Shown piece by piece: positions 1-8,792 of a stretch of 64,000 nt of DNA. How positions within the stretch are numbered: position 1 is the stretch's first letter; each line of letters opens with the position of its first letter. The notes below the pieces were generated by a model. It saw only the letters and a program-made list of their open reading frames with translations. It was not told the origin of the DNA and made no database searches. This DNA comes from Streptomyces lavendulae subsp. lavendulae (GTDB taxonomy: Bacteria; Actinomycetota; Actinomycetes; Streptomycetales; Streptomycetaceae), in NCBI RefSeq assembly GCF_002803845.1, contig NZ_CP024985.1, positions 4,030,001-4,094,000 of the forward strand. The letters run 5' to 3'. The position numbers were made by a program, and so were the translations under genes.

Positions 1-171
1 TGGATGGACCCGGAAGAGCCCCCGCTGACCTTCAGCCACCGCCTGCTGCGCCGCGAGGCCCGCGACTTCCTCCACGACCTGATCGCGGACCTCATCGACA
101 TGCACGACGGCCTGGCCGACAACCCGATCATCTGGACCCTCCAGTCCCGCTTCCCCCGCGTCCCGGCATAA
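1..171 (+). CDS. C-terminal end of an unknown protein (partial)
   Basis: The frame is open from the first base and ends in TAA at 169-171, giving 56 residues. The visible part is rich in Asp, Leu and Arg (DFLHDLIADLIDMHDG) and looks helical and cytosolic, with no membrane segment. Codons end mostly in C or G as in the neighbours, so this is probably a true gene end. I do not recognise the family. The start and most of the protein lie outside the window. Confidence 0.55.
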   Translation, partial: WMDPEEPPLTFSHRLLRREARDFLHDLIADLIDMHDGLADNPIIWTLQSRFPRVPA

Positions 172-287
172 CCCCGCCGGGGGCAACCCCCCGAACCCAC
201 CCCAAGCCCCCACACCTCCACACCCCGAACTCCGGCCCTTGGCCCCCTCGCGGCTCCGCGCCGCGGAATGGGATGTCCGGGCCCCGT

Positions 288-977
288 CTAGCCCTCCACG
301 CGCAGCCCCAGCTGCGCCGCCAGCGCCGGGGCCAGGTCGAAGAGCTGTGCCGGGCTGATCACCGCCCCGGCCAGGGCCTCCACCCCGCGCGCGATCCCCA
401 GCTCCGACGCCGCCCGCAGGTCCACGTCCGTCATCCGCGCCCCCGTGAAGTCCGCCCCCCGCACCACGCAGCCCCGGAACTCCACGCGCTCCAGCACCGC
501 ACCCCCGAAGTCCGGCTCCACCAGTACGCACCCGTCGAAGACCACGTCCTTCAACCGCGCCGTCCGCAGGTTGAGGTAGTCGATCTTCCCGCCCCGTACG
601 AGCACCCGCTCCAGCACCGCCCCGTGCAACTGCGCCCCGCCCAGCCGCGCCTCCACCAGCTCCACGTCCCGCAGCGACGCCCCCGCCAGATCCGTCCCGA
701 CCCCCCGGACCCCCTCCAGCACCGAGTCCAGGATCCGCGCCTTCGCCAGCCCCGCCCCGTCCAGCCTGCACCGGCGCAGCGCGCAGTCCATGAACCGCGC
801 CCCGACGCCCTCCTGCCCCGCCAGGTCCACGTCCGCGAACTCCAGCCCGTCATAGTCCCCGTCCGGCTCCAGCCCACCGCCCTCCCACGCCACCAGCCCC
901 GGCAGCCGGACCTCCGCCCGCCTCGCCGCCCTGACCGCCCCGCCAGCCCGCCCGCGCACCCGCTCGCTCCGCACCAT
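288..977 (-). CDS. Pentapeptide-repeat protein
   Basis: A protein of about 229 residues whose middle is built from imperfect five-residue units with a Leu or Phe at the centre (for example GADFTGARM, LEFADVDLAG, AQLHGAVLERV). Such units fold into a right-handed beta-helix. Some pentapeptide proteins bind gyrase (Qnr, MfpA), but most have no known job and nothing here points to a target. There is no signal peptide or membrane segment. The C-terminus (ISPAQLFDLAPALAAQLGL) looks like a helical cap. I place the start at the ATG at 977 because a G-rich stretch precedes it; an in-frame start at 995 is also possible. It is divergent from the oxidoreductase at 1054. Confidence 0.8.
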   Translation of the reverse strand: MVRSERVRGRAGGAVRAARRAEVRLPGLVAWEGGGLEPDGDYDGLEFADVDLAGQEGVGARFMDCALRRCRLDGAGLAKARILDSVLEGVRGVGTDLAGASLRDVELVEARLGGAQLHGAVLERVLVRGGKIDYLNLRTARLKDVVFDGCVLVEPDFGGAVLERVEFRGCVVRGADFTGARMTDVDLRAASELGIARGVEALAGAVISPAQLFDLAPALAAQLGLRVEG

Positions 978-1018
978 CCCCCCATCGTGACCCACGGGAC
1001 CGACAACGGAACGCCCTT

Positions 1019-1040
1019 GACCTCAACCCCGCTTCAGGTC
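1019..1040 (+). promoter_or_regulatory. MerR-type operator and promoter candidate
   Basis: A near-perfect inverted repeat, GACCTCAA-N6-TTCAGGTC, begins inside a TTGACC -35-like hexamer at 1017-1022. A weak -10 (CACGCT, 1042-1047) would give a 19-bp spacer, the long spacing typical of MerR-controlled promoters. It lies just upstream of the oxidoreductase start. NmlR/AdhR-type MerR proteins control alcohol dehydrogenases through operators of this look. No MerR gene is in the window, so the link is inference. Confidence 0.45.
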
Positions 1041-1053
1041 GCACGCTGGCCGC

Positions 1054-2055
1054 ATGGACACCATGCGCGCGATCCGCCTCCACGCCTTCGGCCCCGCCGA
1101 GAACCTCTCCTACGAGACCGTCCCCCGCCCCGTACCCGGCCCCGGCCAGGTCCGCATCGCCGTCGCCTCCGCCGGCGTCCACCTCCTCGACATCAACCTC
1201 CGCAAGGGCATCCAGGGCCCCCCGGCGCCCCTGCCCGAACTCCCCACCACCCCCGGCCGCGAAGTCTCCGGCACCGTCGACGCCGTCGGCCCCGGCACCG
1301 ACCCCGCCTGGCTCGGCCGGACCGTCGTCGCCCACCTCGGCTTCGCCCCCGGCGGCTACGCCGAGTACGCCGTCACCGACGCCGGCCGCCTCCACCCCGT
1401 CCCCGACGGCCTCGACACCGCCCAGGCCGTCACCATGATCGGCACCGGCCGCACCACCCTCGGCATCCTCCAGTTCGCCGACCTCGGCCCCGGCTCCACC
1501 GCCCTGATCACCGCCGCCGCCGGAGGCATCGGCACCCTGCTCGTCCAGTACGCCAAGAACGTCGGCGCCACCGTCGTCGCCCTCGCCGGAGGCCCCGCAA
1601 AAACCGCCCGGGCCACCGCCAACGGCGCCGACCTCGCCGTCGACTACACCACCGACCACTGGGCCGACACCGTCCGCGCCCACCACCCCGACGGCGCCAC
1701 CGTCCTCTTCGACTCCGTCGGCGGCACCACCGCACGGACCGCCCTCGGCCTCCTCGCCCCCGGCGCCCGCCACCTCGTCCACGGCTGGTCCTCCGGCCCC
1801 CTCACCCTCACCGAAGCCGAACAGGACGACCTCACCGCCCGCGGCATCACCACCCACCACGTCCTCGGCCCCGCCATGCTCGAAGCCGTCGGAGCCCCCG
1901 ACCCCCTGCGCGTCCTGGAAACCCGCGCCCTCGCCGAAGCCGCCACCGGCCGGCTGCGCCCCGCCGTTCAGCGCTACCCCCTGGCCGAAGCGGCGGCCGC
2001 CCACCACGCCCTCGAAACCCGCGGCACCACCGGCAAGGTCGTCCTGGAACCCTGA
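1054..2055 (+). CDS. Zinc-type alcohol dehydrogenase / quinone oxidoreductase family protein
   Basis: A 333-residue medium-chain dehydrogenase/reductase, the usual length for NADPH:quinone reductases. The N-terminal GroES-like domain carries GPGQVRIAVASAGVHLLDINLRKG and the catalytic-domain motif TPGREVSGTVDAVG. The Rossmann part has AAAGGIGTLLVQYAKNVGATVVALAG, the AAxGGxG dinucleotide-binding turn. The Cys and His zinc ligands of true alcohol dehydrogenases are not evident, which favours the zinc-free quinone-reductase subgroup. A second ATG at 1063 (MRAIRLHAFG) is an equally good start. The MerR-like operator just upstream suggests induction by reactive electrophiles or quinones, which is inference. 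A hairpin follows the stop directly. Confidence 0.85.
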   Translation: MDTMRAIRLHAFGPAENLSYETVPRPVPGPGQVRIAVASAGVHLLDINLRKGIQGPPAPLPELPTTPGREVSGTVDAVGPGTDPAWLGRTVVAHLGFAPGGYAEYAVTDAGRLHPVPDGLDTAQAVTMIGTGRTTLGILQFADLGPGSTALITAAAGGIGTLLVQYAKNVGATVVALAGGPAKTARATANGADLAVDYTTDHWADTVRAHHPDGATVLFDSVGGTTARTALGLLAPGARHLVHGWSSGPLTLTEAEQDDLTARGITTHHVLGPAMLEAVGAPDPLRVLETRALAEAATGRLRPAVQRYPLAEAAAAHHALETRGTTGKVVLEP

Positions 2056-2096
2056 CCGGCACCGCACCCCACCCCACCGCCAAGGCGCGGTGCCGG
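2056..2096 (+). terminator. Hairpin after the oxidoreductase gene
   Basis: CCGGCACCGC at 2056-2065 pairs perfectly with GCGGTGCCGG at 2087-2096 around a 21-nt C-rich loop. It starts right after the TGA. There is no T tract, as is common for Streptomyces terminators. Confidence 0.5.
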
Positions 2097-2110
2097 CCCA
2101 CCCGGCCCCG

Positions 2111-2249
2111 ACCGGCGAGAACCCCAAGGGGCAACCCGAGCCCGCCGCCACGACGCTCCGGCACCACGCCCGGCGCCCAACCCGGCACGGGTCAACCGGC
2201 AGGATCCCCGAGGAACGCCCCGGACCCGCCGTCACGACGCCCCCCGCAC
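2111..2249. repeat. Two diverged direct repeats in a 300-nt non-coding stretch
   Basis: A segment of about 55 nt from 2111 (beginning ACCGGCGAGAACCCC) returns from 2195 (ACCGGCAGGATCCCC), with a shared CCCGCCGYCACGACGC core. It lies in the gap 2056-2356 between two convergent genes. A short CACCCG-type run follows at about 2311-2335. I see no coding potential here. Confidence 0.4.
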
Positions 2250-2356
2250 CCGCCCCGCCCCGCCCCGGGCGAACGCCGCCACCGCCCGGTACCGCCGACG
2301 GCCCTACGGAAGCACCCGCACCCGCACCCGCACCCGTCGGCCCTCCGAGGCCCCAC

Positions 2357-3253
2357 TCACCCCGCCCGCCCCAACAACACCTCCGCCACCGCCACTTCCC
2401 GCTCCGGCAGCGCCACCTCCCCGTCCTCCACCTCCCACAGACAGTTCTGCACCACCCGCCCGAGCGTCCACGCCCGCGCCCGCTCCCGGTCCAGCCCCAC
2501 CACCCCCGTCAGCAGGTCGAACCGCCACCCGACCTCACCCGCCCGGAACCCGTTCACCAACGCCGGCAGCAACTCGAACCCCGGGTCCCCCGCCAGCGGC
2601 TTCGGGTCGATCGCCAGCCACGGCTCCCGCTCACCCGCCAGCACGTTCCCGAAGTGCAGGTCCCAGTGCAGCAACCGGTCCCCCGGCTCCGCCGCCACCT
2701 CCGCCAACGCCGCCGCGCAGTCCCGCAACAGCCTCCGCTCCCCCGCGTCCGCCAGCCGCCCGGCCGCCTCCGGCACCCCCGCCAGCAACCCCGCCGCGAC
2801 CTCCCCCAGCCCCCGCAGCCCCTCCGGCGCCCGCACCGACGTCAGCCGCGCCAGCAGCCCCGCCACCACCGTCACCGCCGCCCGCGCGTCCCGCTCCACC
2901 AGCCCCGACAGGTGCCGCCCCGCGTCCAGCCGCTCCAGCAACAGCGTCCCCGTAGGCCCGTCCCACTCCAGCAGCCGTACGCAGCCCCGCCCGTCCCACG
3001 CGCGCAGCGCGACCGGCTCCCCCGCGCTCTCCTCATCCGGGACCAGCAGCTTCAACGCCGCCTCCGTACCGTCCGCCCGCACCACCGGCAGCACCAGGGC
3101 CGTCATCCCGTGCATCGCGGGCCCCGCCACCCGCAGCCCCCACCGCTCCAGGAACTCCGCCACCCGCCCCGGCAGCCCCTCGACGAACTCCCGCCCCGCC
3201 GCGCCGCCGTACCGCAGCTGCACCTCGACCAACTCCGCCGGAATCTCCACCAC
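2357..3253 (-). CDS. APH(6)-like aminoglycoside/hydroxyurea phosphotransferase family kinase
   Basis: A 298-residue kinase-fold protein. The phosphotransferase loop is HWDLHFGNVL with H196, D198 and N203, followed by the metal-binding D216 in AIDPKPLAGDPGFELLPAL; the lysine in EAALKLL (about 68) would contact ATP. The IDPKPLxGDPxFE block is typical of streptomycin 6-kinases and the related hydroxyurea kinase family (APH_6_hur). Known members phosphorylate streptomycin or hydroxyurea, but many chromosomal homologues have no proven resistance role, so I leave the substrate open. It starts at GTG 3253, only 10 nt after the stop of the DsbA-like gene at 3264, so the two probably share a transcript. 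Confidence 0.8.
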   Translation of the reverse strand: MVEIPAELVEVQLRYGGAAGREFVEGLPGRVAEFLERWGLRVAGPAMHGMTALVLPVVRADGTEAALKLLVPDEESAGEPVALRAWDGRGCVRLLEWDGPTGTLLLERLDAGRHLSGLVERDARAAVTVVAGLLARLTSVRAPEGLRGLGEVAAGLLAGVPEAAGRLADAGERRLLRDCAAALAEVAAEPGDRLLHWDLHFGNVLAGEREPWLAIDPKPLAGDPGFELLPALVNGFRAGEVGWRFDLLTGVVGLDRERARAWTLGRVVQNCLWEVEDGEVALPEREVAVAEVLLGRAG

Positions 3254-3263
3254 GGCCCCGACC

Positions 3264-3998
3264 CTACGCAGCCACGCCCGCCCCCTTGAGGGTCCGCGCG
3301 AACCCGGCCGCGTCGAACATCGACCCGTCCTTCGCCCCCACCGGCTTCCCGTCCACCAGCACCGCCGGCGTCCCCCGCATCCCCGTCGCCTCGAAGGCCT
3401 TCTCCGCCCCGTCGGCCCATCCCGTGTGGGTCCCCTCGGCCACGGCCCGGTCGAAGGCCTCCCCGCGCAGCCCCGGCACCCGCTCGGCGATCCGCAGCAG
3501 CAGCCCGTCGGTGAACCTCCCCTCGGGCTGGCTCGCGAAGACCGCCGCGTGGTACTCGGCGAACTTCCCCGCGTCCACCGACGCCCGCAGCGCGTTCACC
3601 GCCTTCACCGAACCGCTCGCCCCGCCCTGGTCGAGGAAGGACGCCAGCAGGTACTCGATCCTCACCTTGCCCTCGTCCGCCAGCTTCAGCAGCGTCTCCC
3701 CGCCCGCCGCCTCGAACTTCGCACAGGCCCCGCACCGCGGATCCACCAGCACCTGCACGGTGCGCGGCGCCCCGGGCCGCCCCACGACGACCTTCGCCCC
3801 GTCCACGGCGGCGGGCAGCGCCGCGAGCCGGTCCGCGATCGGGCTGGTCCGCACGGCCGACAGGTCCGACGCCGCGTCCGACGAGCCCGCGCCGCCCCCC
3901 GAACCACCGCAGCCCGCCACCGCCCCGCCCAGCAGCGCCGCCGCCGCGACCGCCGCGACGACCCGTCCCGCGCGCCCTGTCCTCCGTACGCCCAGCAT
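3264..3998 (-). CDS. DsbA-like thioredoxin-fold lipoprotein
   Basis: A 244-residue exported thiol oxidoreductase candidate. From the ATG at 3998 the N-terminus has Arg residues, a hydrophobic stretch and a lipobox LLGGAVAGC with the lipid-modified Cys at about 30. The thioredoxin-fold active site is DPRCGACAKFE with C89 and C92 (a CGAC motif), and GTPAVLVDG supplies the cis-Pro loop. The inserted helical region and overall size fit the DSBA/BdbD family that forms disulfides outside the membrane. GGAGAGG about 13 nt upstream favours the start at 3998 or the GTG at 4001 over longer frames. It leads a likely two-gene unit with the kinase downstream. Confidence 0.85.
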   Translation of the reverse strand: MLGVRRTGRAGRVVAAVAAAALLGGAVAGCGGSGGGAGSSDAASDLSAVRTSPIADRLAALPAAVDGAKVVVGRPGAPRTVQVLVDPRCGACAKFEAAGGETLLKLADEGKVRIEYLLASFLDQGGASGSVKAVNALRASVDAGKFAEYHAAVFASQPEGRFTDGLLLRIAERVPGLRGEAFDRAVAEGTHTGWADGAEKAFEATGMRGTPAVLVDGKPVGAKDGSMFDAAGFARTLKGAGVAA

Positions 3999-4175
3999 CA
4001 CCCGACGACACCCTCTCCATAAAAAACTCATAAACCCTAAAACCGACAAACCCCCCTCGACACCCTACGCAACGCCCCGCACCCCCCACATCGGCCATCC
4101 GGCCAGCCAACGCCCCCCGAAACACGACACCCCGTCCCTGGACACCCCTCGAACACCCCGTGTACCAACTCCCCC

Positions 4176-5555
4176 ATGACGATCAACGGCGGTATCTCCT
4201 TCTGGTACGCGACCGACACCACCGCCCACCAGCCACCCCGCGCCCCCCTCACCACCGACGCCACGGCAGACGTCGTCATCGTCGGCGGCGGCTACACCGG
4301 CCTGTGGACCGCCTACTACCTCAAGCGCGCCGCCCCCGACCTCCGCGTCACCGTCCTGGAGCAGAAGTTCTGCGGCTACGGAGCCTCCGGCCGCAACGGC
4401 GGCTGGCTCTACAACGGCATCGCCGGCCGCGACCGCTACGCCGCCCTCCACGGCCACCAGGCCGCCCTGCGCCTCCAGCACGCCATGAACGACACCGTCA
4501 CCGAGGTCATCGACACCGCCGCCAAGGAGGGCATCGACGCCGACGTCCACCGCGGCGGAGTCCTCGAAGTCGCCCGCACCCCCGCCCAGCTCACCCGCCT
4601 CAAGGCCTTCCACGCCGCCGAACTCGGCTTCGGCGAGAGCGACCGGGTCCTCTACGACGCCACCGACACCCGCGCCCGCATCGACATCGCCGACGCCGTC
4701 GGCTCCAGCTGGACCCCGCACGGAGCCCGCATCCACCCGCTCAAGCTGGTCCGCGGCCTGGCCGCCGCCTGCGAACGCCTCGGCGTGGTCATCCACGAGT
4801 CCACCCCCGTCACGGAACTCGCCCCCCGCCGGGCCGTCACCCCCTACGGCACGGTCCGCGCCCCGTACGTCCTGCGCTGCACCGAGGGGTTCACCGCCGC
4901 CCTCAAGGGCCAGAAGCGCACCTGGCTCCCCATGAACTCCTCGATGATCGTCACGGCACCCCTCCCCCCGTCCGCCTGGGACTCCCTGGGCTGGTCGGAC
5001 CAGGCCGTCCTCGGCGACATGGCCCACGCCTACATGTACGCCCAGCGCACCGCCGACGACCGCATCGCGATCGGCGGCCGCGGCGTCCCGTACCGCTTCG
5101 GCTCGCGCACCGACAACGACGGCCGCACCCAGCCGGCCACCATCGCCTCCCTCTCCTCCCTCCTCTTCTCCTTCTTCCCGCAGCTCACCGGCACGGAGAT
5201 CACCCACGCCTGGTCGGGCGTCCTCGGCGTCCCCCGCGACTGGTGCGCCACCGTCACCCTGGACGCCACCACGGGCCTGGGCTGGGCGGGCGGCTACGTC
5301 GGCTCCGGCGTGGCCACCGCCAACCTCGCCGCCCGCACCCTGCGCGACCTGGTCCTCGGCCAGACCACCGAGCTGACCACCCTCCCCTGGGTCCACCACC
5401 GCGTCCGCCGCTGGGAGCCCGAACCCTTCCGCTGGCTCGGCGTCCACGCCCTCTACGCCGCCTACCGCGAGGCGGACCGCCACGAATCGACCACCCACCG
5501 CCCCACGACAACCCCCCTGGCCCGCCTCGCCGACCACATCTCGGGCCGCGGCTGA
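4176..5555 (+). CDS. FAD-dependent oxidoreductase, DAO family
   Basis: A 459-residue flavoprotein of the glycine oxidase/D-amino-acid oxidase (DAO) fold. ADVVIVGGGYTGLWTAYYL (residues 31-49) is the GxGxxG ADP-binding motif, with the following acidic residue in VTVLEQKFCG. GASGRNGGWLYNG is the RxGG motif close to the flavin, and the C-terminal GLGWAGGYVGSGVATANLAARTL is the second FAD contact. Members of this group (OrdL/PuuB-like) oxidise amines or amino acids; the substrate cannot be told. The protein has no signal peptide. It stands alone, followed at once by a strong palindromic terminator. Confidence 0.85.
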   Translation: MTINGGISFWYATDTTAHQPPRAPLTTDATADVVIVGGGYTGLWTAYYLKRAAPDLRVTVLEQKFCGYGASGRNGGWLYNGIAGRDRYAALHGHQAALRLQHAMNDTVTEVIDTAAKEGIDADVHRGGVLEVARTPAQLTRLKAFHAAELGFGESDRVLYDATDTRARIDIADAVGSSWTPHGARIHPLKLVRGLAAACERLGVVIHESTPVTELAPRRAVTPYGTVRAPYVLRCTEGFTAALKGQKRTWLPMNSSMIVTAPLPPSAWDSLGWSDQAVLGDMAHAYMYAQRTADDRIAIGGRGVPYRFGSRTDNDGRTQPATIASLSSLLFSFFPQLTGTEITHAWSGVLGVPRDWCATVTLDATTGLGWAGGYVGSGVATANLAARTLRDLVLGQTTELTTLPWVHHRVRRWEPEPFRWLGVHALYAAYREADRHESTTHRPTTTPLARLADHISGRG

Positions 5556-5564
5556 GGAACGCAA

Positions 5565-5592
5565 AAGGCCCCGGGTGATCACCCGGGGCCTT
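5565..5592 (+). terminator. Perfect palindromic terminator
   Basis: A 28-nt perfect palindrome whose left arm is AAGGCCCCGGGTGA, ten bases after the FAD oxidoreductase stop. A-rich before and T-containing after, it could work for both strands, including for the tRNA transcript coming from the right. Confidence 0.85.
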
Positions 5593-5641
5593 CCGCTTCT
5601 GTACGAATTCCCTTGATCAGATGCCATCTGACCTGGAATGG

Positions 5642-5715
5642 AGCCGCCTGTCGGAATCGAACCGACGACCTCAAGATTACAAGTCAAGCGCTCTAGCCAA
5701 CTGAGCTAAGGCGGC
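5642..5715 (-). tRNA. tRNA-Thr (anticodon UGU)
   Basis: A 74-nt cloverleaf on the minus strand: acceptor arms GCCGCCT and AGGCGGC, D stem GCTC/GAGC with loop AGTTGGCTA, T arm GTCGG-TTCGATT-CCGAC, discriminator T. The anticodon loop CTTGTAA gives UGU, reading ACA (Thr). CCA is not encoded. The anticodon stem is CTTGA against TCTTG, so positions 28-42 and 29-41 are U-U mismatches; the rest of the molecule pairs perfectly. The palindrome at 5565-5592 lies about 50 nt past the 3' end and may terminate it. A decayed tnpB sits on the other side. Confidence 0.93.
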
Positions 5716-5821
5716 ACGACCTCGCACACAACCTCTACGCGCGAAGCCGCCCTCACTCTACACAGCGCCCGATTCCCCAAGCCATCAGATTGAACCCTCC
5801 CCCGTAACCCCTCACACACAC

Positions 5822-5836
5822 GTTCGTTGAACGAAC
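5822..5836. repeat. 15-nt palindrome at the left side of the tnpB remnant
   Basis: GTTCGTT-G-AACGAAC is a perfect palindrome just upstream of the tnpB remnant. It may be a subterminal hairpin of an IS200/IS605-type end, but no matching right end was found. Confidence 0.4.
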
Positions 5837-6916
5837 CGATGTGCCGTTCTGAAGATCAGACCATGGGAGGGGAGATGGCGGACCGAGTCACAGGGGAAGA
5901 AGCCCGGCGCATCAAGCGCGACCTTCTCGGGGTGGGCGACCGGACCGAGCACCGGAAGCGGACCGTGGCGCCGATGAAGGGGCTGATCGGACAAGCGGGC
6001 AAACAGCAGCGCACCTACCGCTTCCGCTTCTATCCGACCGCCGACCAGGCGGCCCAGCTCACGCAGACCTTCGGCGCCTGCCGCTGGGTCTACAACGAAG
6101 GCCTCGCCCTCCGGTGAAGGCCTGGGAAGACCACCGGGTCTCACTGGGTTACGCGGAGACCTGCCGGGCCCTGACCGGGTGGAAGCGCGTACGAGGGACG
6201 GCGTGGCTGAAGGAGACCTCGTCCACGGTCCTCCAGCAGTCCCTCCGACACCTGGACTCGGCCTTCTCACGATTCTTCAAGGGCTCGGCGAAGTATCCGC
6301 GGAGGAAGTCCAAACACCGCTCGAAGGACTCGGCGACCTACGTCCGCACCGGCTTCCGGTGGGTCGAAGACCCGAACCGTCCCGGTACGGCCTCGGTTAC
6401 CCTGGCCAAGCAGACGGCGCCACGTCGGGAGCCCAAGGCCGTGGGCCTCGACCTCGGCCTCGCGACGCTGGTGACGATGGACGACGGGGAGAAGCTCCCG
6501 CACCCCCGCCTCCTGTCGCTGCCCTCCAGCGTGACCTGCACCGGAAACAGAAGGGGTCGAAGAACCGGGGGAAGGTACGGGAGCGGCTCGCCCGCCTGTA
6601 CGCCTCGATCGGCGACGTCCGTCGTGATCAGCTGGACCAGCTGACGACCCGCCTCGTGCGCGAGAACCAAGTGCTCGTGGTGGAAGACCTGCCGATCGCC
6701 AATCTCACCTTCGGAGCTGCTGGACCTCGTACCGGCGGCGTAGCGAAGTGGAGCAGTACGGACCGACGGGCCGTCGGCCGCAACACCTGTGGAGCCTGCG
6801 TAGGACCAGCCGGGTGCGACCCCCAGGGTCGCACCCGGCCGGCAGCGGGCGTCGAAGCAGGAACCACTGCTCGCGAGGGCCCGCCCGGCCCGCAATCCGG
6901 CCCGTCAGATTGCTGA
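5827..6916 (+). pseudogene. Decayed IS200/IS605-type tnpB (RuvC-like nuclease) pseudogene
   Basis: The remains of a TnpB/OrfB protein are spread over three frames. The N-terminal part (to about 6117) has YRFRFYPTADQAAQLTQTFGACRWVYN, the family helix-turn-helix. The next frame (6114-6644) holds LQQSLRHLDSAFSRFF and AVGLDLGLATLVTMDDG, with the first RuvC Asp. A third frame (about 6530-6916) gives RRDQLDQLTTRLVRENQVLVVEDLPIANLT with the RuvC Glu, then a scrambled zinc-finger tail (CGACVGP). Some 250 nt of the middle is missing compared with a 400-residue TnpB. No tnpA is present. The product cannot be functional. Its start upstream of about 5980 is uncertain. Confidence 0.8.
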
Positions 6917-6957
6917 CAGGAGGCCTCGCAGCCGGTAGCGTCGGGCGGAGTCTGCTT

Positions 6958-6973
6958 ACTGGACTAGACCTTC
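6958..6973 (+). promoter_or_regulatory. Possible DasR (dre-like) operator upstream of msiK
   Basis: ACTGGACTAGACCTTC matches 12 of 16 positions of the DasR-type dre palindrome ACTGGTCTAGACCACT, including the CTAGACC core. It lies about 50 nt before the msiK start. DasR controls chitin and N-acetylglucosamine use, which needs MsiK, so the site makes sense, but the match is partial. Confidence 0.4.
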
Positions 6974-7021
6974 CACTCGGATCGTCCGGCACGTTCCTGC
7001 CGGTAGAAGGGATTCATCACC

Positions 7022-8116
<1,095 letters not shown>

Positions 8117-8128
8117 CGCGCAGGCATC

Positions 8129-8167
8129 CGCGGAAGGGGCGTCCTGCCAAGGGGCGCCCCTTCCGCG
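8129..8167 (+). terminator. Terminator after msiK
   Basis: A perfect 13-bp stem (CGCGGAAGGGGCG with its complement at 8155-8167) and a 13-nt loop, just past the msiK stop. Confidence 0.85.
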
Positions 8168-8325
8168 TCAGTTGTGGGCCACGGCAGGAACCGCGGCACG
8201 AACCGCGGCAGACCGGGCCATTCGGCCGCACCCGTCAACCCCCGATTCGAAAAGCCACGTCGAACCGTCCCCCGACCGGGTGACTAAATGTCGCCAAATC
8301 CTCACCGAGCGCTAATCTCGCCCTC

Positions 8326-8739
8326 GTGACCCACACTGCCCGCCGAATCGGCCGTTCCCTCGCCCTGGTCCTGCCCGTCGTCCTGGTCCTGTCCGGGACC
8401 CTCGCGGTCACGATGGTCCCCTGGGCGGACAACTCCCCCTCCCAGATCCTGACCGCCTCCGCCGAGGACGTCTCCGTCCCCGCGAAGCCGCGCGCCGCGC
8501 AGGACGTGCTGCGCGACCGGCTGCTCGGGGAAATCCGGCAGGGCGAGGAGCCGGGTGACGTCCTGACCCACCTCCAGCAGGAGGTGGACAAGCGCCCCTC
8601 GCTCGCCGAGCACTGCGTGGGCATCGCACGGGCCCTGGGCCGGGCCGCCGTGGACGCGTACGGGCCCACGAAGGCCCAGTCGTTCGCGCGCCCGGTGTGC
8701 GACACCTCGTACGCCTCGGGTGTCGCCTCGATGGGCTGA
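8326..8739 (+). CDS. Unknown exported or membrane-anchored protein
   Basis: A 137-residue protein starting at GTG 8326. It has a basic start and a long hydrophobic segment (SLALVLPVVLVLSGTLAVTMVPWA, about residues 10-33), so it is either a signal-anchored or secreted protein. The mature part is helical and charged (DVLRDRLLGEIRQGEEPGDVLTHLQQEVDKR) and contains two Cys (EHCVGIAR, PVCDTS) that could form a disulfide. I do not recognise a family. It lies between msiK and the nucleotidyltransferase gene, in the same direction and with only 53 nt before the latter, so a shared transcript is likely. Confidence 0.65.
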   Translation: MTHTARRIGRSLALVLPVVLVLSGTLAVTMVPWADNSPSQILTASAEDVSVPAKPRAAQDVLRDRLLGEIRQGEEPGDVLTHLQQEVDKRPSLAEHCVGIARALGRAAVDAYGPTKAQSFARPVCDTSYASGVASMG

Positions 8740-8792
8740 CGTCCGCCGCGCCTGCCTCCGCCGGGGCAGGGGCCGTCCCTACGCTGACGGCC

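Noticed and set aside
2357..3253. A proven streptomycin resistance gene
   Set aside because: The kinase motifs fit the APH(6) family, but there is no streptomycin cluster nearby and many relatives have other or unknown substrates.
273..4022. A 1249-codon open frame on the plus strand
   Set aside because: It is an Arg/Pro-rich shadow across four genes. Third-position bias and recognisable domains lie in the other frames.
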